NCBI RefSeq assembly: GCF_019670005.1
Contig: NZ_AP019783.1
Location: forward strand, 2,506,150-2,570,149
Direction of reading: 5' to 3'
DNA: 64,000 nucleotides
Source of the DNA: Methylomagnum ishizawai
GTDB lineage: Bacteria; Pseudomonadota; Gammaproteobacteria; Methylococcales; Methylococcaceae
The notes under the pieces were generated by a model. The model searched no databases, was not told where the DNA came from, and was given only the letters and a program-made list of their open reading frames with translations. Numbering within the stretch: the stretch's first letter is position 1; the number at the start of each line of letters is the position of its first letter. This document shows positions 36,804 through 45,816 of the stretch, piece by piece. Position numbers and translations under genes: made by a program.

Positions 36804-38198
36804 ATGCGTCCACGCCGTGTCCTATTGATCCAATCCAGTGTCGAACCCTGCGCCGAGCTTCAGGCCGTGCTGAACTTCGTCGAATGCGAGGTCGCGAACT
36901 GCGCCCCGGCGCAACTGGGCCGGGAGGCCCCGCAGGAAATCGAAGCGGTGTTCGTATTCCTGGACGAGGATACGGAAACGGTGTTGGCGCGGGTCGTGGA
37001 GCGCTACCGGCAAGTGCCCTTGGTGCTGGTGCTGGACCGCCATAAACCCAAGGCCATGCCGCCCGGCCTCGAAAGCCGGGCCGCCGCCGTATTGGCCTGG
37101 CCCACCAACCATCGTGGTTTGAGCGAGTGCCTGGAGCGGCTCGGGCAGCCAGGGCCGGCCCGCAATTCCGAGCTGTTCCGCAGCCTCACCGGCAACAGCC
37201 CGCCCATCCTACGTACCCGCAAGCTGATCCAGCAGGCCGCGCCGTCCGACGCCACGGTCCTGATCCTCGGCGAGTCCGGCACCGGCAAGGAAGTCATTGC
37301 GCGGAACCTCCATTATTATTCCGCCCGCCGCAACAAGCCCTTCGTGCCGGTCAATTGCGGCGCGATCCCCGGCGAATTGCTGGAGAGCGAATTGTTCGGC
37401 CACGAGAAGGGCGCGTTCACCGGGGCTTTGAGCGCCCGGCAAGGCCGTTTCGAGCTGGCCGAGGGCGGCACCTTGTTCCTGGACGAGATCGGCGACATGC
37501 CCCTGGCCATGCAGGTCAAACTGCTCCGGGTCTTGCAGGAACGCACCTTCGAGCGGGTCGGCAGCAACAAGACCCTCCCGTGCGATGTCCGGGTCGTCGC
37601 CGCCACCCACCGCAACCTGGAGGATGAAATCCGCCTCAACCGCTTCCGGGAAGACCTTTACTACCGGCTGGATGTGTTCCCTATCGCGGTGCCCCCCCTG
37701 CGCGAGCGCTTGGAGGATATCCCGCTCCTGGTGGACGATCTGACCGCCCGCCTCCGGGCCGAGCGGCGCGGCGATATCCGCCTGTCCCCCGCCGCCCTGC
37801 GGGCCTTGCGGCGCTATCACTGGCCCGGCAACGTGCGCGAACTGGCGAACCTGGTCGAACGGCTGGCCATCCTGTATCCCAACCAAATGGTGGAGACCAC
37901 CGACCTGCCGGAGCGGATATTGGAACATTTGCAACCCGACGACGCGGAGGAAGGGCAGGGGGAGCATGGCGGTTTCGCCGACTCCAAGGAAGCGCTGTCC
38001 CTGGCCCGTCTGCCCGAGAACGGCCTGGATTTGAAGGAACATCTCAACCAACTCGAATGCGAACTCATCAAGCAGGCCCTGGAAGAATGCGATGGGGTGG
38101 TGGCCCATGCCGCCAATTTGCTGCGGATGCGGCGGACCACCTTGGTCGAGAAGCTGCGTAAATACGGATTGCGCGGCGAAGAATCCCCCGTGGCTTGA
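36804..38198 (+). CDS. fleQ: Sigma-54-dependent flagellar master regulator FleQ
   Basis: 464 residues. Residues 1-115 are a receiver-like domain without an obvious phospho-acceptor aspartate, as in FleQ. The signature LFRSLTG at 124-130 and the arginine pair 175-176 ([14 protein letters not shown]) match the known c-di-GMP-binding arginines of FleQ. AAA+ core: Walker A GESGTGKE (156-163), sigma-54 contact GAFTGA (203-208), FLDEIGDMP and [14 protein letters not shown]-terminal Fis-type helix-turn-helix ([20 protein letters not shown]). It activates flagellar promoters with RpoN. Unlike Pseudomonas, no fleS-fleR pair follows; fliE is next. Confidence 0.92.
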   Translation: MRPRRVLLIQSSVEPCAELQAVLNFVECEVANCAPAQLGREAPQEIEAVFVFLDEDTETVLARVVERYRQVPLVLVLDRHKPKAMPPGLESRAAAVLAWPTNHRGLSECLERLGQPGPARNSELFRSLTGNSPPILRTRKLIQQAAPSDATVLILGESGTGKEVIARNLHYYSARRNKPFVPVNCGAIPGELLESELFGHEKGAFTGALSARQGRFELAEGGTLFLDEIGDMPLAMQVKLLRVLQERTFERVGSNKTLPCDVRVVAATHRNLEDEIRLNRFREDLYYRLDVFPIAVPPLRERLEDIPLLVDDLTARLRAERRGDIRLSPAALRALRRYHWPGNVRELANLVERLAILYPNQMVETTDLPERILEHLQPDDAEEGQGEHGGFADSKEALSLARLPENGLDLKEHLNQLECELIKQALEECDGVVAHAANLLRMRRTTLVEKLRKYGLRGEESPVA

Positions 38199-38244
38199 GT
38201 CGGCGCGGCTTACGCCCTACGCCACTCATTGACTAACTTATTTA

Positions 38245-38258
38245 CGATAACAGTATCA
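38245..38258. repeat. GATAACAGTA motif, copy 2 (variant)
   Basis: CGATAACAGTATCA differs from the other two copies at the first base and at one base near the end (T for C). It lies just after fleQ and shows the best dyad symmetry of the three (GATA / TATC). Confidence 0.5.
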
Positions 38259-38400
38259 TTATTCCTATCTCGGTTTGCCAGCGGAAATGCCTGGACACAC
38301 AACACTGGCCCTGTCCCGCGTAATCTCCCCTTCGATCCCATGCCGGAATTCCGTCGCCATGATGGCCCGCCATCAAAACCAATGCTTTCATATAGTTGTT

Positions 38401-38414
38401 TGATAACAGTACCA
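38401..38414. repeat. TGATAACAGTACCA motif, copy 3
   Basis: Identical over 14 bases to the copy at the radA stop 3.2 kb away. It sits about 40 bases upstream of the first possible fliE start and next to an A-rich leader. Confidence 0.5.
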
Positions 38415-38494
38415 AAATAATAAAAATCAAAAAAACAAAAACTTAGAAGAACATGGCTCCAAATATGCTTAACAAGAAAAAACGAGCGGAAGCC

Positions 38495-38812
38495 ATGAAC
38501 ACCACCGAAATCAACACCGTCCTCAACCAAATCCACAGCCTGCGCGATCAAATGCAGCAGGGCACCCGCATCCATTCGGAAACCCCTTCGGTCGATTTCG
38601 GCCAATTGCTCAAACAATCCGTGGATAAGGTCAACGACACCCAACTCTACGCCGATAAATTGGCGCAAGACTTCGAAAGCGGCGAACCCGGCCTGAACTT
38701 GGCGGAAGTCATGATCGCCGCGCAGAAGGCGGGCGTCTCATTCCAAGCCACGGTGCAGGTGAGGAACAAACTAGTCGATGCCTACAAAGAAATCATGAAC
38801 ATGCCCATGTAA
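38495..38812 (+). CDS. fliE: Flagellar hook-basal body protein FliE
   Basis: 105 residues from the ATG at 38495 (MNTTEINTVLNQIHSLRDQM), usual FliE length. An in-frame ATG at 38453, preceded by TTAGAAGA, would add a basic 14-residue tail and cannot be excluded. Conserved C-terminal half: VDFGQLLKQSVDKVNDTQ, then LNLAEVMIAAQKAGVSFQAT and VQVRNKLVDAYKEIMNMPM. It joins the MS ring to the rod. First gene of the fliEFGHIJK operon; fliF starts 9 bases after its stop. Confidence 0.94.
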   Translation: MNTTEINTVLNQIHSLRDQMQQGTRIHSETPSVDFGQLLKQSVDKVNDTQLYADKLAQDFESGEPGLNLAEVMIAAQKAGVSFQATVQVRNKLVDAYKEIMNMPM

Positions 38813-38821
38813 TCCGCCACC

Positions 38822-40651
38822 ATGGAACTCAGCCCCAGCGACAGCAAAGAATTGGTTCCCGGCGAAGCGTCTCCGCCACCGCTGCCACCCGCCGAGCAGA
38901 AATACGAGAACCTGCCGCCCTTGATCCGGGGCTGGATGCTGATACCGCGCAACCGCCAAATCGGCTTGGCCGCTATCCTGGCCCTGACCGTGGCGGTCAT
39001 CATCGCCATGCTGCTCTGGGCCAAGGAACCCCAATACGCGATGCTGTTCGGCGAAATGCCAGAGAAAGAAGCGGGCGAAGTAATCGCGGCCCTGGAAAAA
39101 CTCAAAGTCGAGCATTACATCGACCCCGACAACGGCAGCATCCGAGTTCCGGCGGACAAGGTCCATGAACTCAGGCTCAAACTCGCCAGCATGGGTTTCC
39201 CCAAGGAAAACGGCACCGGCTTCGAGATACTGGACAAGGAAAACGGCTTCGGGGTCAGCCAATTGGTGGAAGGTGCCCGTTACCAACGGGCCTTGGAAGG
39301 CGAGATCGCCCGTTCCATCATGACCATCAAGGGCGTGAAGGCCGCGCGGGTGCATTTGGCCCTACCCAAGGAGTCGGTGTTCGTGCGCCAGCCCAAGCAA
39401 CCCAGCGCCTCGGTGGTGCTGGACATGCAACCCAACCATACGCTGGAACCGCTCCAGGTCGATGCCATCGCCCGCTTGGTGGCGTCCAGCATCCCGCAAC
39501 TCCAGCCCGAACAGGTCAGCGTGGTGGACCAGCGCGGCCATCTGTTGTTGGGGACAGCGGAAGAAAACGAGAACAACCTCACCCTCAAGCAATTCGATTT
39601 CAAACGGCAGATCGAAGAACACCTGATCGAGCGGGTCGAAAACATCCTCAGCCCCGTGATGGGCAGCGACGGCATGAGGACCCAGGTTTCGGCGGATGTG
39701 GATTTCACCGTCACCGAACGCACCCAGGAAGTCTACAACCCCGACCAGCCCGCCCTCCGCAGCGAACAAAACCGCGAGGAACAAAGCCGGGGCGCGGGAC
39801 CACAAGGCGTGCCCGGTGCCCTGTCGAACCAACCGCCCCCCGCCGGCGTGGCCCCGGAAGTTACCAATGCCAACCAGCCCGGACAACCGGGCGGGCAGGG
39901 CGGTCAAACCGCAGGCCAACAAGCCGGCCCGACCACCACCAACAAGAGCGCCACCCGCAATTACGAATTGGACAAGACCATCAGCCATTCCAAACTCGGC
40001 ACCGGCGTGGTGCGCCGGGTCACGGCGGCGGTGGTGGTGGACAACAAGCGAGTCTTGCAAGCCGATGGCACCATCACCACCCAAGCCTATAGCGACGAGG
40101 AACTCGGGCGCTTCACCAACCTGGTCAAGGAAGCCGTCGGCTACGACGCCGCCCGCGGCGACCGGGTGACCGTCACCCACGCGGCTTTCCGCCCCGAGGA
40201 AGCCGCGCCGCCGGTACCGCTCTGGGAGCAACCGTGGTTCATTCCACTGCTCAAATACGCCGCCCTCGCTTTGGTGCTATTGCTGCTAATCTTCGGGGTG
40301 ATACGACCCATCATCAGGGGCTTGACCGGGGAAGCGCAACGGCAGAAGGAAGCGGAAGAAGCCGCGAAGGCCGCCGCCGAGGCCGAGGCCGAAGCTGCGG
40401 CGGCGGCCGCCGCCGCAGCCGCCGAAACCCTGGCGCTTACCGAAGGCGGTGAAGCCCGGGAAGGCGTCCTGACCGGGCCGGAAGGCGAGCCGTCGGAAGA
40501 GGAAACCGAGGCCATCGAAGAGGATGAATTGCTCATGCTCGAAGCGCCCCAAAGCCACGAGAAACGGATAGAGTTCGTGCAACGGGCCATCGACCAGGAC
40601 TCCAAGCGGGTCGCCCAAGTCATCAAGAACTGGATGGGTTCCACCAGCTAA
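38822..40651 (+). CDS. fliF: Flagellar MS-ring protein FliF
   Basis: 609 residues. Membrane helix about 47-67 (IGLAAILALTVAVIIAMLLW), ring-building motifs (YAMLFGEMPEKEAGEVIAAL; GFPKENGTGFEILD; ALEGEIARSIMTIKGVKAAR with VHLALP), a Gly/Gln/Pro-rich spacer about 310-380, a second helix about 474-495, an Ala/Glu-rich cytoplasmic stretch, and a C-terminal tail 578-609 (EKRIEFVQRAIDQDSKRVAQ) that binds the FliG N-domain. Membrane housing of the flagellar motor and export gate. The tail is copied in the next small gene. Confidence 0.96.
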   Translation: MELSPSDSKELVPGEASPPPLPPAEQKYENLPPLIRGWMLIPRNRQIGLAAILALTVAVIIAMLLWAKEPQYAMLFGEMPEKEAGEVIAALEKLKVEHYIDPDNGSIRVPADKVHELRLKLASMGFPKENGTGFEILDKENGFGVSQLVEGARYQRALEGEIARSIMTIKGVKAARVHLALPKESVFVRQPKQPSASVVLDMQPNHTLEPLQVDAIARLVASSIPQLQPEQVSVVDQRGHLLLGTAEENENNLTLKQFDFKRQIEEHLIERVENILSPVMGSDGMRTQVSADVDFTVTERTQEVYNPDQPALRSEQNREEQSRGAGPQGVPGALSNQPPPAGVAPEVTNANQPGQPGGQGGQTAGQQAGPTTTNKSATRNYELDKTISHSKLGTGVVRRVTAAVVVDNKRVLQADGTITTQAYSDEELGRFTNLVKEAVGYDAARGDRVTVTHAAFRPEEAAPPVPLWEQPWFIPLLKYAALALVLLLLIFGVIRPIIRGLTGEAQRQKEAEEAAKAAAEAEAEAAAAAAAAAAETLALTEGGEAREGVLTGPEGEPSEEETEAIEEDELLMLEAPQSHEKRIEFVQRAIDQDSKRVAQVIKNWMGSTS

Positions 40652-40673
40652 CCCCGAACCACAGGACGCAGCA

Positions 40674-40697
40674 CCATGGCCGAAGCGCTAGACACCC
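40674..40697. repeat. 24-bp direct repeat, copy 1 (start of small FliF-tail gene)
   Basis: This 24-bp stretch beginning CCATGGCCGAAGCG is identical to 40876-40899, so the small gene and fliG share the same start context and first seven codons (MAEALDT). Confidence 0.95.
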
Positions 40698-40867
40698 CTA
40701 CCACCAAAAACACCCGGCAAGCCGACCCGTCGCTCCCCGCCGTGCTGAAACCCGCCGCCCAAAGCTACGAAAAGCGTATGGCGCTGGTGCAACAGGCCAT
40801 CGACCAGGATGCCAAGCGGGCCGCCCTGGTCGTCAAGAACTGGCTGGGTTCCAACCCCAAACCCTAG
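40676..40867 (+). CDS. 63-residue free-standing copy of the FliF C-terminal tail
   Basis: 63 residues. The first seven (MAEALDT) equal those of FliG; residues 8-29 are a Pro/Ala/Thr-rich spacer; residues 30-61 (SYEKRMALVQQAIDQDAKRA onward) align with the last 32 of FliF with 20 identities by my count, including the RAIDQD-like core and KNW-x-GS. In other bacteria this FliF tail is the segment that inserts into the FliG N-domain. The gene lies between fliF (24-base gap) and fliG (10-base gap) in the same operon with its own start, AGGACG site and stop. DNA similarity to the fliF end shows it arose by local duplication. Whether it is made and binds FliG is untested. Confidence 0.75.
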   Translation: MAEALDTPTTKNTRQADPSLPAVLKPAAQSYEKRMALVQQAIDQDAKRAALVVKNWLGSNPKP

Positions 40868-40875
40868 GACCACTC

Positions 40876-40899
40876 CCATGGCCGAAGCGCTAGACACCC
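40876..40899. repeat. 24-bp direct repeat, copy 2 (start of fliG)
   Basis: Second copy of the 24-bp sequence at 40674-40697, covering the fliG start codon and first codons. Confidence 0.95.
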
Positions 40900-41888
40900 T
40901 CAAAATGGACGGCACCCAACAAGCCGCCCTGCTATTCCTCACAGTGGGCCAGGACCGCGCCGCCGAGGTGCTGAAACACATGACCCCGAAAGAGGTCCAG
41001 CAGATCGGCGCGGCCATGGCGGAAATGCGCAATATCACCCTGGACATGATCGACGGGGTATTGCGCCGCTTCATCGAGGAAATCCGTAACCAAACCGCCC
41101 TGGGCGTCAACTCGGAAGATTACATCCGCAACATGCTGACCCAGGCGCTGGGCGCGGACAAGGCGGCCAACATCATCGACCGCATCCTGCTGGGCCGCAA
41201 CAGCAAAGGCTTGGAACAGCTGAAATGGATGGACCCCCGCGCCATCGCCGACCTGATCCGCCTCGAACACCCGCAGATCATCGCCATCATCCTCTCGCTG
41301 CTGGATAGCGACCAAGCGGCGGAAACCCTGGCCCACCTCCCCGAACGCAGCCGCTCCGATGTCATCATGCGGGTGGCGACCCTGCAAGGCGTGCATCCGG
41401 CGGCGCTGAAAGAGTTGGACGACATCATGGAAAAACAACTGAGCGGCAATACCAACGTCAAATCTTCGACGATAGGCGGCATCGAGGCGGCGGCCAATAT
41501 CCTCAACTTCAGCGACAGCAATATCGAAGTCTCCATCATGGAGCAGATCGCCGAGGCCAATCCCGACCTCAGCCAGAAAATCCAGGACAAGATGTTCGTG
41601 TTCGACGATTTGGTGAGCATCGACGACCGCGGCATCCAAACCCTGCTGCGCGAAGTCTCCACCGACGCCCTGCTCCTGGCCCTGCGCGGTGCCGACGACG
41701 GACTCAAGGAAAAAGTCTTCAACAACATGTCGCGGCGGGCGGCGGAAATGCTGCGCGACGATCTCGAAGCCGCGCCGCCCGCCCGCCTCAGCGATGTCGA
41801 GGCGTCCCAGAAAGATATCCTCGCCATCGCCCGCCGCTTGGCCGAAGCCGGCGAAATCTCCTTAGGTGGCGGCGATGACCTCATCTAA
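40878..41888 (+). CDS. fliG: Flagellar motor switch protein FliG
   Basis: 336 residues from the ATG at 40878. N-domain (AALLFLTVGQDRAAEVLKHM), middle domain with EHPQIIAIILSLLDSDQAAE (EHPQ motif), and C-terminal torque domain with FDDLVSIDDRGIQTLLREV and the charged helix GLKEKVFNNMSRRAAEMLRD. It joins FliF to FliM and interacts with MotA. Its start context duplicates that of the small FliF-tail gene upstream. The end overlaps fliH by 14 bases. Confidence 0.96.
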   Translation: MAEALDTLKMDGTQQAALLFLTVGQDRAAEVLKHMTPKEVQQIGAAMAEMRNITLDMIDGVLRRFIEEIRNQTALGVNSEDYIRNMLTQALGADKAANIIDRILLGRNSKGLEQLKWMDPRAIADLIRLEHPQIIAIILSLLDSDQAAETLAHLPERSRSDVIMRVATLQGVHPAALKELDDIMEKQLSGNTNVKSSTIGGIEAAANILNFSDSNIEVSIMEQIAEANPDLSQKIQDKMFVFDDLVSIDDRGIQTLLREVSTDALLLALRGADDGLKEKVFNNMSRRAAEMLRDDLEAAPPARLSDVEASQKDILAIARRLAEAGEISLGGGDDLI

Positions 41889-42708
41889 ATCCAGCAGGCT
41901 GAAGCCTTTCACCCGCGAGGAATTGGAAGCGCTCTCGCCCTGGCAATTGCCGGTCATGGACGCGCCGGAGCCGGAGCCGGAACCCGAACCCGAAGAAGAA
42001 CCGGTCGAACTGCCGAAAATGCCCACCGCCGAGGAAATCGAGGCCATCCAACGGCAGGCCCACGACGAAGCGGCGGCGCTGGGCCGCCAAGAAGGCTATG
42101 AGCAGGGCTATGAATGCGGTCACCGGGAAGGACGGGAACAAGGCTATAACGAAGGCCGCGACGCGGGACACAAACAAGGCCACGGCGAAGGCTGGCAACA
42201 AGGCCGCGAGGAAGGTTGGAAGCGGGGCCACGACGAAGGCTGGCAGCAAGGCCACGCGGAAGGCCAGAAGGTCATGTTGGAGGTGGCGGCCCGCTTCGAA
42301 CCCTTGATCGATTGCCTGGACGAGCCCTTGGCCCTGATGGACGAGCAGGTCGAGCAAGAATTGGTGACGCTCGCCATCGCCCTCGCCAAGCAATTGATCC
42401 GGCGCGAACTCAAGACCGATCCGGGCCAGGTCGTCGCCGTGGCGCGGGAAGCTTTGTCGGCGCTGCCGGCTTCGGCGCGGCGGGTACATCTGCACCTGCA
42501 TCCCGAAGATGCCGAATTGGTCCGCCATGCCCTGGCCCTCCGGGATTCCGGCCCGCGCTGGAAAATCGTCGAAGACCCCTTGACGACCCGCGGCGGTTGC
42601 CGTGTCCTGACCGAGACCTCGCATATCGACGCCACCCTGGAAAAACGCCTGATGGCCGTCATCGCCCAGGTGCTGGGCGGCGAGCGGGAAGGGGATAGCG
42701 TGCTATGA
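41875..42708 (+). CDS. fliH: Flagellar export ATPase regulator FliH
   Basis: 277 residues from the ATG at 41875, with AGGTGG five bases upstream; a GTG at 41866 also lies in frame. N-terminal region, a (PE)5 run at about 31-40, then 16 glycines spaced exactly four residues apart from Gly70 to Gly130 ([20 protein letters not shown]), an exceptionally long GxxxG array even for FliH. The rest (about 140-277) is the coiled-coil and C-terminal FliI-binding domain ([20 protein letters not shown]). Overlaps fliG by 14 and fliI by 4 bases. Confidence 0.92.
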   Translation: MTSSKSSRLKPFTREELEALSPWQLPVMDAPEPEPEPEPEEEPVELPKMPTAEEIEAIQRQAHDEAAALGRQEGYEQGYECGHREGREQGYNEGRDAGHKQGHGEGWQQGREEGWKRGHDEGWQQGHAEGQKVMLEVAARFEPLIDCLDEPLALMDEQVEQELVTLAIALAKQLIRRELKTDPGQVVAVAREALSALPASARRVHLHLHPEDAELVRHALALRDSGPRWKIVEDPLTTRGGCRVLTETSHIDATLEKRLMAVIAQVLGGEREGDSVL

Positions 42709-44057
42709 ACAACGGTTTGAACCCCCAACGACATACCGGACGCTGGGCCAACCTCTTGGCGACCCACCGCGCCCGCCTCGCCGAGCCCCCCGCCCTGGTG
42801 GTCGAGGGCAAACTGAACCGTATGGTCGGCCTGACCCTGGAAGCCGTGGGTTGCCGGGCGGCGGTCGGTGCCCGCTGTATCGTCAAGACCCCACAGGGCC
42901 GGGAAATGGAAGCCGAAGTGGTGGGCTTCTCCGGGGAGCGGCTGTTCCTCATGCCCATCGGCGATATCCACGGGCTGGAACCGGATTGCCGGGTGATTCC
43001 CCTGGAACGCGGCTCGACGGTGCCGGTGGGCTTCGGCCTGTTGGGCCGGGTGGTCGATGGCTCGGGCAATCCCCTGGACGGCAAAGGCCCGGTCGAAACC
43101 GAAGCCCACGTCCCCCTGACCGGATTGGCCATCAACCCCCTGGCCCGGCAACCGATCCGCGAACCCCTGGACGTGGGCGTCAGGGCCATCAATGCCATGC
43201 TCAGTGTCGGGCGCGGCCAGCGCCTGGGGCTGTTCGCCGGTACCGGCGTGGGCAAGAGCATCCTGTTGGGGATGATGACCAAATACACCACCGCCGATGT
43301 GGTCGTGGTCGGCTTGATCGGCGAACGTGGCCGCGAGGTGAACGAGTTCGTCCAGAAAATCTTGGGCGAAGAGGGCTTGACCCGCGCGGCGGTGGTGGCG
43401 GTCCCCGCCGATTATCCGCCGCTGATGCGGTTGCACGGTGCCTTGCTGGCGACCAGCATCGCCGAATTCTTCCGGGCCAAGGGTTTGAACGTCCTGCTGC
43501 TGATGGATTCCCTGACCCGCTACGCCCAGGCCCAGCGGGAAATCGCCCTCGCCATCGACGAACCGCCCGCCACCAAGGGCTATCCGCCCTCGGTATTCGC
43601 CAAGCTGCCGCAATTGGTGGAACGGGCGGGCAATGGCGACCGGGGCGCGGGGTCCATCACGGCGTTCTACACCGTACTGGCCGAGGGCGACGACACCAAC
43701 GACCCCATCGCCGATGCGGCGCGGGGCATCCTCGACGGCCACATCGTCCTATCCCGCGCCCTGGCCGATGCCGGTCATTATCCCGCCATCGATATCGAAG
43801 CCTCGGTGAGCCGCGTCATGCAGGACATCGCCGAACCGCGCCATCTGAACCTGGCACGGCGTTTGAAACGGCTGTATTCGACCTTCCAGCAGAACCGCGA
43901 CCTCATCAGCGTCGGTGCCTACCGCCAAGGTGCCGACCCGCGCATCGACGAGGCTATCGCCTTGAATCCCAAGATCGTGGCCTTCCTACAGCAAGGCATC
44001 GAGGAAGCGGTGGATTTCCGGCGCAGCCTGGACGAATTGGAAACCTTGCTCGGCTGA
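42705..44057 (+). CDS. fliI: Flagellum-specific export ATPase FliI
   Basis: 450 residues. F1-ATPase beta-like: Walker [14 protein letters not shown] (about 177-189), Walker B region [20 protein letters not shown], the [15 protein letters not shown] block, and the family motif FPRPLT-like [20 protein letters not shown]. It hydrolyses ATP at the base of the flagellar type III export apparatus, held in check by FliH. The start overlaps fliH (ATGA). fliJ follows after 65 bases. Confidence 0.96.
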   Translation: MNNGLNPQRHTGRWANLLATHRARLAEPPALVVEGKLNRMVGLTLEAVGCRAAVGARCIVKTPQGREMEAEVVGFSGERLFLMPIGDIHGLEPDCRVIPLERGSTVPVGFGLLGRVVDGSGNPLDGKGPVETEAHVPLTGLAINPLARQPIREPLDVGVRAINAMLSVGRGQRLGLFAGTGVGKSILLGMMTKYTTADVVVVGLIGERGREVNEFVQKILGEEGLTRAAVVAVPADYPPLMRLHGALLATSIAEFFRAKGLNVLLLMDSLTRYAQAQREIALAIDEPPATKGYPPSVFAKLPQLVERAGNGDRGAGSITAFYTVLAEGDDTNDPIADAARGILDGHIVLSRALADAGHYPAIDIEASVSRVMQDIAEPRHLNLARRLKRLYSTFQQNRDLISVGAYRQGADPRIDEAIALNPKIVAFLQQGIEEAVDFRRSLDELETLLG

Positions 44058-44122
44058 GAAAACGGGCGCACCGGCACAAGGACGCGGACCGCAACGCACA
44101 ACGAAACCAGAGAACACGCCCC

Positions 44123-44584
44123 ATGAAACGCTCCGAACGTTTGAACAACATCCTCGAACTGGCCGAAGCCCGCGAGCAAGAAGCCGCCCAGCAACTCGGC
44201 GAGATCACCCGCAAACTGGAAAACGCCCGCCGCAACCTCGATAACCTGAGGACTTTCCAGGCCAACTATAGCCAGAAATTCCGCGACACCGGCGATCAGG
44301 GCTTGGGGATGCGGCAATTGCTGGAATACCGGGCGTTCCTCGCCAAGATCAATGGCGCGGTGCTGGAGCAGGAGAGGATCGTCGGCAATGTCGAAAAAGC
44401 CTTGGCGCAAGGCCGGGCCCGTTGGGAAGCCACCCGCCATCAAACCCTGGGGATGAAAACGGTGGTGGACAAGGCCCGCACCGAGGAACGCCACCTGGAA
44501 GAAAGACGCCGCCAAGCCGAGGAGGACGAGCGGGCCAGCCGCCGGGGCGGGCGCGGCGACGACGCCTTGTCGATGGGTTACTGA
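44123..44584 (+). CDS. fliJ: Flagellar export protein FliJ
   Basis: 153 residues, almost entirely coiled coil, as FliJ is: MKRSERLNNILELAEAREQE, KLENARRNLDNLRTFQANY, and the conserved LLEYRAFLAKINGAVLEQE, ending in a charged tail. It inserts into the FliI hexamer like the gamma subunit of F1 and escorts chaperones. In order after fliI and 15 bases before fliK. Confidence 0.92.
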   Translation: MKRSERLNNILELAEAREQEAAQQLGEITRKLENARRNLDNLRTFQANYSQKFRDTGDQGLGMRQLLEYRAFLAKINGAVLEQERIVGNVEKALAQGRARWEATRHQTLGMKTVVDKARTEERHLEERRRQAEEDERASRRGGRGDDALSMGY

Positions 44585-44599
44585 ACAGGAGCAGGGGCC

Positions 44600-45694
44600 A
44601 TGACCTCCCATTCCATCCAGGCGCACGGCGCGGCGCGGTCGGCTTCCGCCCAGGACATCGGCCATCCGGCGGGGCGGGGCAGGGACGCCACGGGCGGGGG
44701 CGACACCGATTTCCAAGCCATGTTACAGCGCAAGTTGGACGTCCAGGATCAAGCCGTCACCGATAGCGATAACGCGGAACCGGCCACCGCCCAGGCCGCT
44801 GCGGAACCCACCACCGCGCCGCAAGCCGGGACCACGCCGGAACAACTATGGGCCATGGTAGCGGAATTCTTCCAGAACCCAGGCGCGACCCCGGTCCCGC
44901 CGCCAACCGAAGCGGGCACGGACCCGGACGCCGGATCGACGGTCCCGGTCCAGCCCGATCCGGCGGGCAAGGCGACCCAACCACGGGCCGCTTCCACCAC
45001 ACCGGCCACTGCGCCACCCCCGGCCACCACCGCCGCAGGATTGGCGAATCTGATCGATGGCGGGACCGTATCCCAAAACCCGGCGGAGGAGGGGACCGGC
45101 AAGCTCGAAACCGCCAGCGGCGAACCCGGACCCAACCCGGCCACCGCCCTGGCGCTCGATGCCGCGCCCCTACCACCGCAACTCCGCGACAGCACCGCCC
45201 CGGCCAAAACCCCGGCCACCGCCCACGACCTGCCCACGCCGTTCGGGCAGCCCGGCTGGCACGACGAAGTCGGCGAGAAAATGGTATGGTTGACCCAACG
45301 CGAGCTGGGCGCGGCCCAACTCAAGCTCAATCCCGAGCATCTCGGTCCCGTGGATGTCCGCATCCAACTGGATGGGGAAGGCGCTTCGATCCAGTTCACC
45401 GCCCAGAACGCCGGGGTCCGCGAAGCCCTGGAAGCCGCGGTGCCGCGCCTTAGGGAAATGTTCGATACCCAGCAGATCCCTCTGAACGAGGTCAGCGTCG
45501 CGCCGCCCCAGCCTTCCGCCCAAACCGATAGCCGGGGATTCGATTTCCAGCGCCAACCCGGCCACGAGCCCCAAGGTTCCGGTACCCGGTCCGCCGGCAA
45601 CCCAGGGGGAGGGGAGGCGATGGCGGAGGGCGCAACGGGGATCGAATCCACCCGTCCATCCACCGGCCTGGGTCTGGTCAATGTTTTCGCCTGA
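44600..45694 (+). CDS. fliK: Flagellar hook-length control protein FliK
   Basis: 364 residues, with GGAGCAGGGG before the ATG. The N-terminal two-thirds is low-complexity and Ala/Pro/Thr-rich, the unfolded ruler typical of FliK. The C-terminal domain is recognisable from LTQRELGAAQLKLNPEHLGP, VDVRIQLDGEGASIQFTAQN and REALEAAVPRLREMF, the substrate-specificity-switch fold. It fixes hook length and switches export to filament subunits. The expected fliL-fliM-fliN do not follow; an HD-GYP gene does. Confidence 0.92.
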   Translation: MTSHSIQAHGAARSASAQDIGHPAGRGRDATGGGDTDFQAMLQRKLDVQDQAVTDSDNAEPATAQAAAEPTTAPQAGTTPEQLWAMVAEFFQNPGATPVPPPTEAGTDPDAGSTVPVQPDPAGKATQPRAASTTPATAPPPATTAAGLANLIDGGTVSQNPAEEGTGKLETASGEPGPNPATALALDAAPLPPQLRDSTAPAKTPATAHDLPTPFGQPGWHDEVGEKMVWLTQRELGAAQLKLNPEHLGPVDVRIQLDGEGASIQFTAQNAGVREALEAAVPRLREMFDTQQIPLNEVSVAPPQPSAQTDSRGFDFQRQPGHEPQGSGTRSAGNPGGGEAMAEGATGIESTRPSTGLGLVNVFA

Positions 45695-45816
45695 CCCCTC
45701 AGCCGCATAAAACGGTCAAAAGCACATAGAATTAGGGGGGCCAGCCCGGAAAGGGCGGGCATCCAGCACGGTTCCCGGCGGGAACGAACGATGCCACCCA
45801 GTGTTGAAGCAGCCCA

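Larger units (their letters stand above)
38199..38494. other. Intergenic region fleQ / fliE
   Basis: About 295 bases of mixed composition ending in a strongly A-rich leader (38415-38455). Bracketed by two copies of the GATAACAGTA motif (38246 and 38402). I looked for the sigma-54 GG-N10-GC pattern expected for a FleQ-driven operon and found only near misses with the wrong spacing, for instance at TGGCCCTGTCCCGC. The fliE promoter is probably here but is not identified. Confidence 0.4.

Noticed and set aside
38199-38494. Sigma-54 promoter for fliE
   Set aside because: Only GG and GC pairs with 8 or 9 bases between them were found; the required 10-base spacing is missing.
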